DNA of 18,143 bases from Ktedonobacterales bacterium (lineage in GTDB: Bacteria > Chloroflexota > Ktedonobacteria > Ktedonobacterales > JADMIN01), in assembly GCA_025450405.1 (NCBI GenBank), contig JANWHL010000093.1, forward strand, positions 1-18,143, written 5' to 3'. The notes beneath the pieces were generated by a model. That model ran no database searches, was not told where the DNA came from, and saw only the letters and a list, made by a program, of their open reading frames with translations. This document shows, piece by piece, positions 8,260 through 14,260 of this stretch (within the stretch, counting starts at the first letter, position 1; every line of letters starts with the position of its first letter). A program made the position numbers and the translations under genes.

Positions 8260-8832
8260 ATGGCCAATCCAGCGCCCACCTGGGGAGAGGTGTACGAAGC
8301 GCCGGCCGACGTCAGCGCCAACGACCTCCTCCGCCTGCCGGACGATGGCGGCACGGATGAGCTGTACGACGGCATGTTGATCCGCGGGTTCACCACGCCC
8401 GGCCATGGCGCCATCTGCTTCCGCATGGGCGGTGTGCTCTTTGTCTATGCTCAGTCCGCCAGATTCCGCAATCGCATCGTCCAGAACGCACTCTTCGACC
8501 TTACCCCTCCGCGCGCCACCAGGAAGACGGTCCTGGCGCCCGACCTCGCGATCATGCGCGGCGCGGTGCCGCCATCATGGTCCGTGCCGCGCGAGGCGCC
8601 GCTGCTGGCCGTGGAGGTCATCTCCACGTCGCAAACCACCACGGAGCTGGCGCTGAAGGCGCGGTTCTACCGCAACAACGGCGTGGACGAGGTCTGGCTG
8701 GTGGATCACCGGTCGCGGAGCGTGGAGATCTGGGACGCCCAGGGCCGCACCACACTGGACGATTCCGCCACGCTTACCAGCGCCCTGCTACCAGGCTTCT
8801 CCGTGGCCGTCGCCTTCCTCCTGGACGGGTAG
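8260..8832 (+). CDS. Uma2-family (DUF820) PD-(D/E)XK endonuclease-like protein
   Basis: A 190-residue protein of the Uma2 family, a group with a restriction-endonuclease-like fold whose biological role is not settled. The expected landmarks are present: DELYDG (33-38, Glu34), APDLAI (Asp95), LLAVEVIS (Glu119 and Ser122), Lys133 in a KARFYRNNGVDEVWLVD segment, and a closing strand VEIWD. These match the catalytic Asp, Glu and Lys of a PD-(D/E)XK nuclease. It follows the 72-residue small protein gene by 30 bases. Uma2 genes are often present in many copies in Chloroflexota and cyanobacteria. The length is normal and no frameshift is seen. The family call is strong; nuclease activity here is inferred. 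Confidence 0.87.
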   Translation: MANPAPTWGEVYEAPADVSANDLLRLPDDGGTDELYDGMLIRGFTTPGHGAICFRMGGVLFVYAQSARFRNRIVQNALFDLTPPRATRKTVLAPDLAIMRGAVPPSWSVPREAPLLAVEVISTSQTTTELALKARFYRNNGVDEVWLVDHRSRSVEIWDAQGRTTLDDSATLTSALLPGFSVAVAFLLDG

Positions 8833-8960
8833 CCGGAGCCGGCGGGCGAGCGCCTTCTTGCCTCACCGCCTCCCTTGTCCCCGCCACCTCCCCGTGCCCG
8901 CAAGCCATGCCTCACCACAACGTCCGCCGTTCACCGTTGGGCGCCCCCGCTTGTCTGCCT

Positions 8961-9020
8961 GGCTCCCCTCTCCTCGCGAGGAGAGGGGCTGGGGTCCCCC
9001 ACTGGGGGCTGGGGGTGAGG
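8961..9020. repeat. C-rich dispersed repeat, copy 2, with 24-bp perfect palindrome
   Basis: Inverted copy of the element at 6887-6945. It includes a perfect 24-bp palindrome at 8965-8988 (CCCCTCTCCTCG and its complement). The adjoining GGGGTCCCCCACTGGGGG can also fold. It sits between convergent genes, a position suited to a bidirectional terminator or a REP-like element. Confidence 0.85.
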
Positions 9021-9060
9021 ACCCTTGGGAGATCGGACATCGCTCCCTTCACTATCCTCT

Positions 9061-9105
9061 CTCTCCGTCCTCTCCGTCCCCTCCGTGCCCTCTGTGTTCT
9101 CTGTG
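9061..9105. repeat. 9-base CT-rich tandem repeat, five units
   Basis: Five consecutive units with exact 9-base phasing: CTCTCCGTC, CTCTCCGTC, CCCTCCGTG, CCCTCTGTG, TTCTCTGTG, then GGTTTT. Read on the minus strand the units encode repeated Thr-Glu-Gly/Asn/Arg, the kind of peptide seen in spurious annotations in many genomes. This is an intergenic repeat rather than a gene. Confidence 0.85.
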
Positions 9106-9156
9106 GTTTTATCGTCCCCGCCTCCCTGTGTACCCCCGTGCCTTCCCCAGCGAGCG

Positions 9157-9645
9157 TCAGTGCCCCGCCGGCCCGCCGGTGAGGATCGCCACCGCGTGGG
9201 GCAGCGCCGGCAGCAGCACGGCCAGGCACTCACGCACGCCCTTGGGGCTGCCGGGGAGGTTGACGATCAGTGTCGCGCCGCGGGCACCGGCGACCGCGCG
9301 CGAGAGCATGCCGAAGGGCGTGTGCCGCAGGCTCTCGGCGCGCATCGCCTCCGCCATGCCGGGCACCAGGCGGTCCACCACGGCAAGCGTCGCCTCGGGG
9401 GTGGCGTCGGTCGGGCTCAGGCCCGTGCCGCCGGTCGTGAGGATCAGGTTGAGCCGGAGATCGTCGGCCCAGTGGCGCAGCGTCGCCTCGATGGCGGCGC
9501 GGTCGTCCGGCACGATCGCGTATTCGGCCACGCTGGCTTCCAGCGGCGGCGCCGTCACCAGCTCGCGGATGGCGTCGCCGGAGGTGTCGGCGCGCTCGCC
9601 CGCCGCGCCGGTCGTGCTGATGGTTAGAATGCCCGTAGTCACCAT
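9157..9645 (-). CDS. mogA: MogA/MoaB family molybdenum cofactor biosynthesis protein
   Basis: A 163-residue cytoplasmic enzyme of the MogA/MoaB family, which adenylates molybdopterin before metal insertion. The family motifs are clear: TTGGTG (70-75) followed by LSPTDATPEATL with Asp80, and NLPGSPKGVRE near the C-terminus. The length is typical of a single-domain MogA or MoaB. I chose the ATG at 9645, which has a GAGAAGGA purine-rich site upstream; an in-frame ATG at 9681 would add 12 residues before the first strand. It stands alone here, with no other molybdenum cofactor gene in the window. MogA and MoaB cannot be separated by eye, so the symbol is a best guess. Confidence 0.88.
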   Translation of the reverse strand: MVTTGILTISTTGAAGERADTSGDAIRELVTAPPLEASVAEYAIVPDDRAAIEATLRHWADDLRLNLILTTGGTGLSPTDATPEATLAVVDRLVPGMAEAMRAESLRHTPFGMLSRAVAGARGATLIVNLPGSPKGVRECLAVLLPALPHAVAILTGGPAGH

Positions 9646-9687
9646 GTCCTTCTCCCTCGTCAGAGCGCCTGCCACCCTCATTCGATC

Positions 9688-9714
9688 ATAACGCGCGGTG
9701 TGACCCGCGGTTAT
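9688..9714. repeat. Stem-loop 1 sharing GGTGTGACCCG with a downstream copy
   Basis: ATAAC-G-CGCGG / CCGCG-GTTAT encloses the loop TGTGAC, ten base pairs with one bulge. It lies 43-69 bases upstream of the mogA start. The segment 9697-9713 matches 10062-10078 at 15 of 17 bases. Confidence 0.5.
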
Positions 9715-9787
9715 GCCCGGATGATGGCGGCCCCGGCGCCCGCGCGTCGCGCTGCATTCATATGGTACACCCGTCCATGCGGGCGGA

Positions 9788-9817
9788 TTGACGCCCGCCG
9801 TGCTCGGATGGTATGCT
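9788..9817 (+). promoter_or_regulatory. Sigma-70-type promoter of a predicted small RNA
   Basis: TTGACG at 9788-9793 and TATGCT at 9812-9817 with an 18-base spacer. Transcription would start near 9825. It is the best -35/-10 pair I found in the window and lies about 70 bases before an orphan terminator on the same strand. Confidence 0.5.
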
Positions 9818-9824
9818 CCTGATA

Positions 9825-9915
9825 TCCGGAACGCCGGACCGGACGCGTAATGCGGACCCGTACTCGCGTACCCGTAACTCGTATACGCTCGGGGAGTATC
9901 ACCCGAGCGTTTTTT
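9825..9915 (+). ncRNA. Predicted small RNA or terminated leader of about 90 nt
   Basis: Bounded by the promoter at 9788-9817 and an intrinsic terminator at 9886-9915, with no coding sequence between. The RNA would begin with a hairpin (TCCGG-AACG-CCGGA, 9825-9838), continue through imperfect direct repeats (ACCCGTACTCG and ACCCGTAACTCG) and end in the terminator. I do not recognise it as a known riboswitch or small RNA class. It could be a free regulatory RNA, or an attenuated leader of the permease gene that starts 294 bases past the terminator. Confidence 0.45.
9886..9915 (+). terminator. Rho-independent terminator
   Basis: An 8-bp perfect stem (CGCTCGGG at 9886-9893, CCCGAGCG at 9902-9909), loop of 8, followed by TTTTTT (9910-9915). 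The T run on this strand sets its direction as plus. No plus-strand protein gene ends nearby, so it must serve a short transcript started in this intergenic region. Confidence 0.85.
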
Positions 9916-10050
9916 GCCAGGCGATCGCGATTCGCCCGACGGCGAGGAAAGCGCATCGAGGGGTCCGTATCCGGCCAGCCGTGGGCGATGCCATAGGTGG
10001 TGCGGGTGGTCTGGACCGAGCGATGCGAGCGCTCCGGACCCGCAACCTGA

Positions 10051-10082
10051 ACCCTCAGCGGGGTGTGACCCGTCGTTAGGGT
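10051..10082. repeat. Stem-loop 2, related to stem-loop 1
   Basis: ACCCT (10051-10055) pairs with AGGGT (10078-10082) around an inner CGGG/CCCG stem with loop GTGTGA. It shares GGTGTGACCCG and flanking bases with 9697-9713. The two copies flank the small RNA unit about 365 bases apart. Confidence 0.45.
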
Positions 10083-10141
10083 ACTGAAAAGGCTTTGCCG
10101 GTGGCGAGGCGGCGGCGGGGCGGAACGGTCGGGCGGCAAGC

Positions 10142-10197
10142 GGTCACGGCCTGGCGATGGTGACCCTAGCTCGTGTAATGCAACCCTACCTCGTGTG
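10142..10197 (+). promoter_or_regulatory. Candidate operator region of the permease gene
   Basis: An inverted repeat GGTCAC (10142-10147) / GTGACC (10160-10165) is followed by two direct repeats, ACCCTAGCTCGTGTA (10163-10177) and ACCCTACCTCGTGTG (10183-10197). The direct repeats match at 13 of 15 bases and are exactly 20 bases apart, about two helical turns. They end just before the ribosome binding site of the permease gene, a good place for a repressor. Confidence 0.4.
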
Positions 10198-10208
10198 AGG
10201 AGTGTGGC

Positions 10209-11606
10209 ATGGCCAGCGTCGAAACAAAACCGCAACAAGTCAACTTCGAGCAAACCGGTATCGAACGCGTTTCCGAGAGCGACCGCGCCCACACCCAGCT
10301 GTGGGACACCGTCTGGCTCTGGTGGTCCGCCAACTCCGTGGTCGCCACCGTCGCCCTTGGGGCGATCAGCGCCTTCGCCGGTCTCGGCTTCGGGGGTACC
10401 GTCCTCGTCATCGTCCTCTTCAACATTCTTGGTGTCCTTCCCGTCGCGTTCCTGAGTACCCTCGGCCCCAAGACCGGCCTGGCGCAGATGCCGCTCACAC
10501 GCTTCGCGTTCGGCCTCCAGGGCGCGAAGCTACCGGCGCTCTTCAACGCCCTGGCGTGCATCGGCTGGAGCGCCGTCAACTCGATCATCGGGGCGAGTTT
10601 GATCGTCGCCTGGAGCGCCGGCAAGATTCCCCTCCCGGTGGCCCTGATCTTCCTGGCCATCGTCACGACGGCCGTGAGCGTCTTCGGCTACTTCATCGTC
10701 CATCGCTACGAACGGTACGCCTGGATCCCGATGACTATCTTGTTCGCGTATGTGGCGTTCGCCGCCTGGGGACACTTCAATCCAGCGAGCGTTGGCGCCG
10801 GCGCGTTGGCGTCGCCAGGACTCCTGTTCGCGGGCATCCTCACCTTCGGCGGCGCCATCTTCGGCTATGCCATCGGCTGGTCGTCCTACGCGGCGGACTA
10901 TACGCGCCGCCAGCCGGCGAACACGCCCGCGGGCAGAGTCTTCACCTACGCGTTCGTCGGCATCACGGTGCCCTGCATCCTGCTGGAAATTCTGGGCGCG
11001 CTGCTCGCCACCGCGCCCGGCGCGGTGCCGAACCTGGTTGGTGGCCTGCCCGGTCCGCTATTCGTGAACGCCATGGGCACCGGCGCCGTCGCCAGCGTGG
11101 TACTCGTCCTGCTGGCCTTCAGCACCATCGCCAACAACGTCCCCAACGACTACAGCTTCGCGCTCTCAACCCAGGTGCTGGGGATCAACGTCAAGCGCTG
11201 GGCGCTGACCATTGTCGGCGCGGTGATCTACGTCTCGATCGCGCTGGCGATCTTCCAGCAGGGCTTCCCCGGCAAGCTGCAGGGCTTCCTGCTCCTGATC
11301 GCCTACTGGCTGGGCGCGTGGAGCATCATCGTCATCATCGAGCACTTCCGGCGCAAGGGCGAGTATCCGGTGGCCGATTACCAGGACGCCAGCAAACTGC
11401 CCACTGGCATCGCCGCGGTCGTCTCGATGGTGGTGGGCTTGGCCGTGGCGGCGCTGGGTATCAACCAGCTGGCGACCTTCGGCTACGAGGGCATCCTGTC
11501 CAAGCATTTGGCGGATGCCGACATTGGCTTCCCGCTGGCGATCGTCGTCGCCGGCGTGCTGTTCTATTTCCTCCGCCGTTGGGAGGTTTCGCGCAGCGGC
11601 CGCTAG
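10209..11606 (+). CDS. NCS1-family cytosine/purine permease
   Basis: A 465-residue integral membrane transporter of the NCS1 (cytosine/purine, uracil, thiamine, allantoin) family, importing a nucleobase or related compound with a cation. It opens with the family-typical GIERVSESDR, then WLWWSANSVVATVALGAI as the first membrane segment. About twelve hydrophobic segments follow, including FGYAIGWSSYAADYTR and TIANNVPNDYSFALS, regions that line the substrate site in this family. The length is normal. The ATG at 10209 is preceded by GAGGAG at a 6-base spacing. Upstream lie candidate operator repeats and a predicted terminated RNA. No deaminase or other nucleobase gene is adjacent, so the substrate cannot be fixed; cytosine or purines are the usual guess. 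The family call is firm. Confidence 0.9.
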   Translation: MASVETKPQQVNFEQTGIERVSESDRAHTQLWDTVWLWWSANSVVATVALGAISAFAGLGFGGTVLVIVLFNILGVLPVAFLSTLGPKTGLAQMPLTRFAFGLQGAKLPALFNALACIGWSAVNSIIGASLIVAWSAGKIPLPVALIFLAIVTTAVSVFGYFIVHRYERYAWIPMTILFAYVAFAAWGHFNPASVGAGALASPGLLFAGILTFGGAIFGYAIGWSSYAADYTRRQPANTPAGRVFTYAFVGITVPCILLEILGALLATAPGAVPNLVGGLPGPLFVNAMGTGAVASVVLVLLAFSTIANNVPNDYSFALSTQVLGINVKRWALTIVGAVIYVSIALAIFQQGFPGKLQGFLLLIAYWLGAWSIIVIIEHFRRKGEYPVADYQDASKLPTGIAAVVSMVVGLAVAALGINQLATFGYEGILSKHLADADIGFPLAIVVAGVLFYFLRRWEVSRSGR

Positions 11607-11849
11607 TTTTGCTAGCCGCCGTTGCGCTGCCACATCGGGTGCTCTCCTCACCCATCGCAGTTTCCGGAGCACTCGCTGGCGGCGTCCACCACGATGGGCC
11701 CGTCCCCGCAATCGCGGGGCGGGCCATTTCGTCGCGCGCCTCGTCCGGGCGCGCGATTCAGTACGTCAACAGCAGCGGGGCTCGCCCCACCATCCAGAGC
11801 GAACTCGCCCGACTCCGACGCTATCTCCATGCATGAGGTGGGCGAGTAG
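11607..11849. other. Spacer after the permease gene, no gene recognised
   Basis: Contains only a strong GC hairpin at 11697-11725. No open frame here has a ribosome binding site or recognisable protein features. Confidence 0.6.
11697..11725 (+). terminator. Strong GC hairpin, possible terminator of the permease gene
   Basis: GGCCCG-T-CCCCGC pairs with GCGGGG-CGGGCC: twelve base pairs, one bulged T, loop AATC. It lies about 90 bases past the permease stop. It is followed by ATTTCG rather than a clean T run, so termination efficiency is uncertain. Confidence 0.4.
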
Positions 11850-12026
11850 ATGGCCACGGCACGTGATTTCGATCGCGCCATGGAGCGGAAGCTCGGCTGC
11901 GCGCGCACCGGCATCCGGCATCAGACGCGGGTGTTCACGGTCAATGGCCGCCATGTGGGTTACTCCGTGCGCAGCTTCGCGCCCAGTTCCGTGAGCATCA
12001 GGCTGGTGTCGTACTTGCCGCGGTAG
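11850..12026 (+). pseudogene. Truncated HicA-like small ORF
   Basis: A 58-codon frame. Residues 3-41 (ARDFDRAMERK, then RHQTRVFTVNGRHVGYSVR) resemble the start of small HicA-like proteins, which have an ARD-x-x-x-A-L helix followed by H/Y-rich strands and a V(D/N)GK turn. Those proteins run to about 85-90 residues and usually carry a TK-x-SHG segment that is missing here. After residue 41 the frame runs antisense through the sensor fragment described next, so the last 17 residues are accidental. The ribosome binding site (GAGGTGGG) is weak. I read it as the 5' part of a gene cut off at about 11970. The family match is tentative. Confidence 0.35.
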
Positions 12027-12249
12027 AACGCCCGGTCGATCCCCGCCTGCACACGGCGGCGCAGACCGTCCGCAGCTGCGCCCAATAGTCCGGAAGGATC
12101 CCAGTGTAGAGCACCAGCATGACGCCCGCGAGGATGCCCCAGACCACCCGTGCGCGGACCAGCCAGCGCCCGGACAACCGTGTGCCATGGGCATCGGCTG
12201 GCCGCCACCTATTGGCCAATGGGAGAAGGCCGGGCCAGGGCGAGGACAT
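11960..12249 (-). pseudogene. Frameshifted, truncated 5' fragment of a membrane sensor protein
   Basis: From an ATG at 12249 with GGAG upstream, the frame reads through a membrane helix (VVWGILAGVMLVLYTGILPDYWAQL), then loses frame near 12060-12080. Shifting by one base restores LRRRVQAGIDRAFYRGKYD followed by LMLTELGAKLRTE and a stop at 11960. The RRRVQ-x-x-IDR-x-FYR-x-KYD segment is one I know from large bacterial membrane sensor proteins, where it joins the membrane part to GAF, kinase or cyclase domains. Here everything after LRTE is missing. One base has been lost (or two gained) in the reading frame. The 3' end meets the truncated HicA-like fragment. Confidence 0.6.
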
Positions 12250-12550
12250 GGGCGCTCTCCTCGGGTCCGCATCAGCACGTGTCGGGGCACGAGACGCTGA
12301 GCGACGAGCGGGGCCCATGGCAGCCGTGAGGAGATCCCCTGTCGCTTCCGCCATCCTACCACGGCGCTCACCGTGCCGTCGGGTGCGCGGTCATCCCCGC
12401 CCAGCCTCCCGCCAAGCCGCGCATCCCACCTGAGCACCGGTCCCGCCCGCCGCCCGGCGCGTCGCCTGCCTGATAAGGCACACGGCATGCTTGACGACGC
12501 CAGCACGCGCGCCCATCAGCCGGCGCGCCGTGCGCACGAAGGCGGAGCGC
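12250..12550. other. Spacer before the beta-propeller gene, no gene recognised
   Basis: Very GC-rich, with no credible open frame or clear promoter. It presumably carries the upstream regions of the decayed sensor gene (minus) and the propeller gene (plus). A TTG at 12491 could be an alternative start of the propeller gene. Confidence 0.5.
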
Positions 12551-14134
12551 ATGCGCATGCGGAGCGATCCTGGCCCCCAGGGGGACGGCAAACGCCGCCG
12601 ACGTGGGGTCTATGCGGCCATTATGGGCGGGGGCCTGGGCGGCGGTCTCGCGCTCCTGCTGCTCGCGCTGGTCGTCATGACGCCGACGTGGACGCCGCTC
12701 ACGAATCCACTCGCCGCGCCCGCGCCGACCGCCCCGACCCCCACGGCACAGGGCGCCGCGCTCCCCACGGCGACCACCACGTCACTGCCCCCGCTCGCCG
12801 CTTCCGTGGCGCCGGACATGAGCTGGCCCACGTACATGGGCCAGTCCGGGCGCTCGGGCTTCAACGGCGCCGAAACCACCCTGACCGCTGCGACTATCGC
12901 CCACCTCACGGTGCGGCGTCAGCTCCACGCTGGGGGCGCGATCTTCGCGCAGCCAGTGGTGGCCAACGGCACGATCTACTGGGGCGCGTGGGACGGCTAC
13001 GAGCGCGCGACCAGCGTCGCGACCGGGCGGAATGTGTGGGCCAGATACCTGGGCCAGACGTCGGTCATCTCCTGCGAGGGGGCGGTCGTCGGCGTCTCGA
13101 GCACCGCGACCCTGGCGTACGAGCCCGTGGACGGACGGCGGACGCTGGTGGTGTTCGTCGGTGGCGGCAGCGGCAACTTCTACGCACTGAACGCCGCGAC
13201 CGGTGCCGTGGTCTGGCGGACGCGCCTGGGGCAGCCGCCGGCCGCCTATCTTTGGAGCTCGCCAGCCTATGACGCCGGCGCCATCTACATGGGCGTGGCG
13301 TCGCTCGGCGATTGCCCCCTCGTCCAGGGTCGGGTGGTCAAACTGAGCGCGGCCACCGGTGGCGTGGAGGCGACGTTCAACGTGGTGCCCAACGGCTGCG
13401 TCGGCGGGACAGTCTGGGGCTCGGTCGCCGTCGACCCAAACACGGGCGTCGTCTACGTCGGGACGGGCAATCAGGGCGCCTGCGCCGCGGCCGAGCCGTA
13501 TGCGGACGCGGTGCTGGCGCTGCGCGCGAGCGACCTGGGTCTCATCGGCGCCTGGCAAGCGGCCGCGGCCCTGGCGATGTTCGATAGTGACTTCGGCTCC
13601 ACGCCAACGCTCTTCACGGCGCGGATCGGCGGGGCCATGCGCCATTTGGTGGGCATCGTCAACAAGAACGGCACCTACTACGCGTTTGACGCCGCGCGTA
13701 TCAGCGCCGGACCCCTATGGACGAGGCAGGTGTCCAACCCGGCGAATTGCCCAGCCTGCGGCGACGGCGGCTTCGCGCCCGGCGCGTGGGACGGTCACCT
13801 CCTCTACGAGCCGGGCGGCAAGACGACCGTCCGCGGGGCGCCCTGCCCCGCTGGCCTGTTCGCGCTCAACCCAGCGAACGGCGCGGTGGTTTGGTCCGCC
13901 TGCTATCCTGGACCAACCTTCGCCACGCTGGCGATGGGACCAGGATATCTGATCATCGGGGCCGCGCCGCGCCTGCAGGTGGTCAGCACCCAGGGCCCAT
14001 CCGTTGGGCATGTCCTCTACAGCTTCCACGATCCGCGGGCGCCCAGCACGTACTTCTGGGGCGCGCCGAGCGTCGCGGACGGGATGGTGGTGGTGGGCGA
14101 TGCCGACGGCAATCTCTTCGTGCTGGGGCGCTGA
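12551..14134 (+). CDS. Membrane-anchored PQQ-type beta-propeller protein
   Basis: A 527-residue protein. It has a basic start (KRRRR at 14-18), one membrane helix (about 20-43, GGGLGGGLALLLLALVV), a Pro/Thr/Ala-rich linker to about 85, and then an extracytoplasmic propeller. The propeller begins with SWPTYMGQSGRSGFN, an opening like that of PQQ-dependent dehydrogenase-like and BamB-like proteins. Repeated blades read FYALNAATGAVVWRT, LFALNPANGAVVWS and NLFVLGR. Eight cysteines occur in the outer part (including NCPACG), enough for disulfides. I see no catalytic signature, so this is probably a binding or scaffold protein. I chose the ATG at 12551 with GGCGGAG upstream; an in-frame TTG at 12491 would add 20 residues. 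It is convergent with the FAD oxidoreductase gene. Confidence 0.83.
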   Translation: MRMRSDPGPQGDGKRRRRGVYAAIMGGGLGGGLALLLLALVVMTPTWTPLTNPLAAPAPTAPTPTAQGAALPTATTTSLPPLAASVAPDMSWPTYMGQSGRSGFNGAETTLTAATIAHLTVRRQLHAGGAIFAQPVVANGTIYWGAWDGYERATSVATGRNVWARYLGQTSVISCEGAVVGVSSTATLAYEPVDGRRTLVVFVGGGSGNFYALNAATGAVVWRTRLGQPPAAYLWSSPAYDAGAIYMGVASLGDCPLVQGRVVKLSAATGGVEATFNVVPNGCVGGTVWGSVAVDPNTGVVYVGTGNQGACAAAEPYADAVLALRASDLGLIGAWQAAAALAMFDSDFGSTPTLFTARIGGAMRHLVGIVNKNGTYYAFDAARISAGPLWTRQVSNPANCPACGDGGFAPGAWDGHLLYEPGGKTTVRGAPCPAGLFALNPANGAVVWSACYPGPTFATLAMGPGYLIIGAAPRLQVVSTQGPSVGHVLYSFHDPRAPSTYFWGAPSVADGMVVVGDADGNLFVLGR

Positions 14135-14217
14135 TGTACCCTGGCGCCGACCACCCGTGCGACAGTTCATGGCCCCGGCGAAGGGGAGCTCCGGCCCTCC
14201 TGGCCTGGGCCGGCGTG

Positions 14218-14249
14218 GCCCCGCGCTCCGCGCGCGCGGAGCGCGGGGC
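14218..14249. terminator. 32-bp perfect palindrome between convergent genes
   Basis: GCCCCGCGCTCCGCGC and its exact complement, centred at 14233.5, between the propeller stop (14134) and the FAD oxidoreductase stop (14261). It can form a 14-bp or longer hairpin in either transcript. No T run follows on either side, so it is a likely but unproven bidirectional terminator. Confidence 0.5.
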
Positions 14250-14260
14250 GGGCGGATTGC

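Larger units (their letters stand above)
8833..9156. other. Convergent intergenic spacer with repeats, no gene
   Basis: Lies between the ends of the Uma2 gene (plus) and the MogA gene (minus). It holds C-rich repeat copy 2 at 8961-9020 and a 9-base tandem repeat at 9061-9105. The open frames here translate to low-complexity repeat peptides and are not credible proteins. Confidence 0.8.
9646..10208. other. Long non-coding divergent region between mogA and the permease gene
   Basis: Spans 563 bases with no credible protein. It contains a stem-loop at 9688-9714, a promoter-to-terminator unit at 9788-9915, a second related stem-loop at 10051-10082, and an inverted plus a direct repeat at 10142-10197 just before the permease gene. 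Open frames crossing it run straight through the terminator and stem-loops and lack ribosome binding sites. Confidence 0.7.

Noticed and set aside
6887..9020. Composite transposon bounded by the inverted C-rich repeats
   Set aside because: There is no transposase between them. The repeats are short, hairpin-forming and end-of-gene located, unlike insertion sequence ends.
9061..9105. CRISPR-like array
   Set aside because: The 9-base units are contiguous with no spacers, and no cas gene is in the window.
8912..9233. Minus-strand frames giving Thr-Glu-Gly repeat proteins
   Set aside because: They are produced by the 9-base tandem repeat and the C-rich repeat. This is a known kind of spurious annotation.
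9825..9915. Known riboswitch upstream of the permease (purine, guanidine, molybdenum cofactor)
   Set aside because: I could not find the conserved core of any of these, and the mogA gene lies on the other strand. I kept it as an unclassified RNA.
9813..10079. 88-residue plus-strand frame starting at the predicted small-RNA promoter
   Set aside because: It starts inside the -10 box and crosses a strong terminator, so it could not be translated from that promoter as a full-length product.
9711..10292. 193-residue minus-strand frame across the mogA/permease intergenic region
   Set aside because: It runs through the terminator, both repeats and into the permease gene antisense. It is Arg-rich and has no ribosome binding site.
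10202..11836. 544-residue plus-strand frame over the permease gene
   Set aside because: It is out of frame with the clear NCS1 transporter, lacks membrane segments and is Arg/His-rich.
12373..13272. 299-residue plus-strand frame over the propeller gene
   Set aside because: It is a shadow of the PQQ-type propeller frame, with no recognisable domain.
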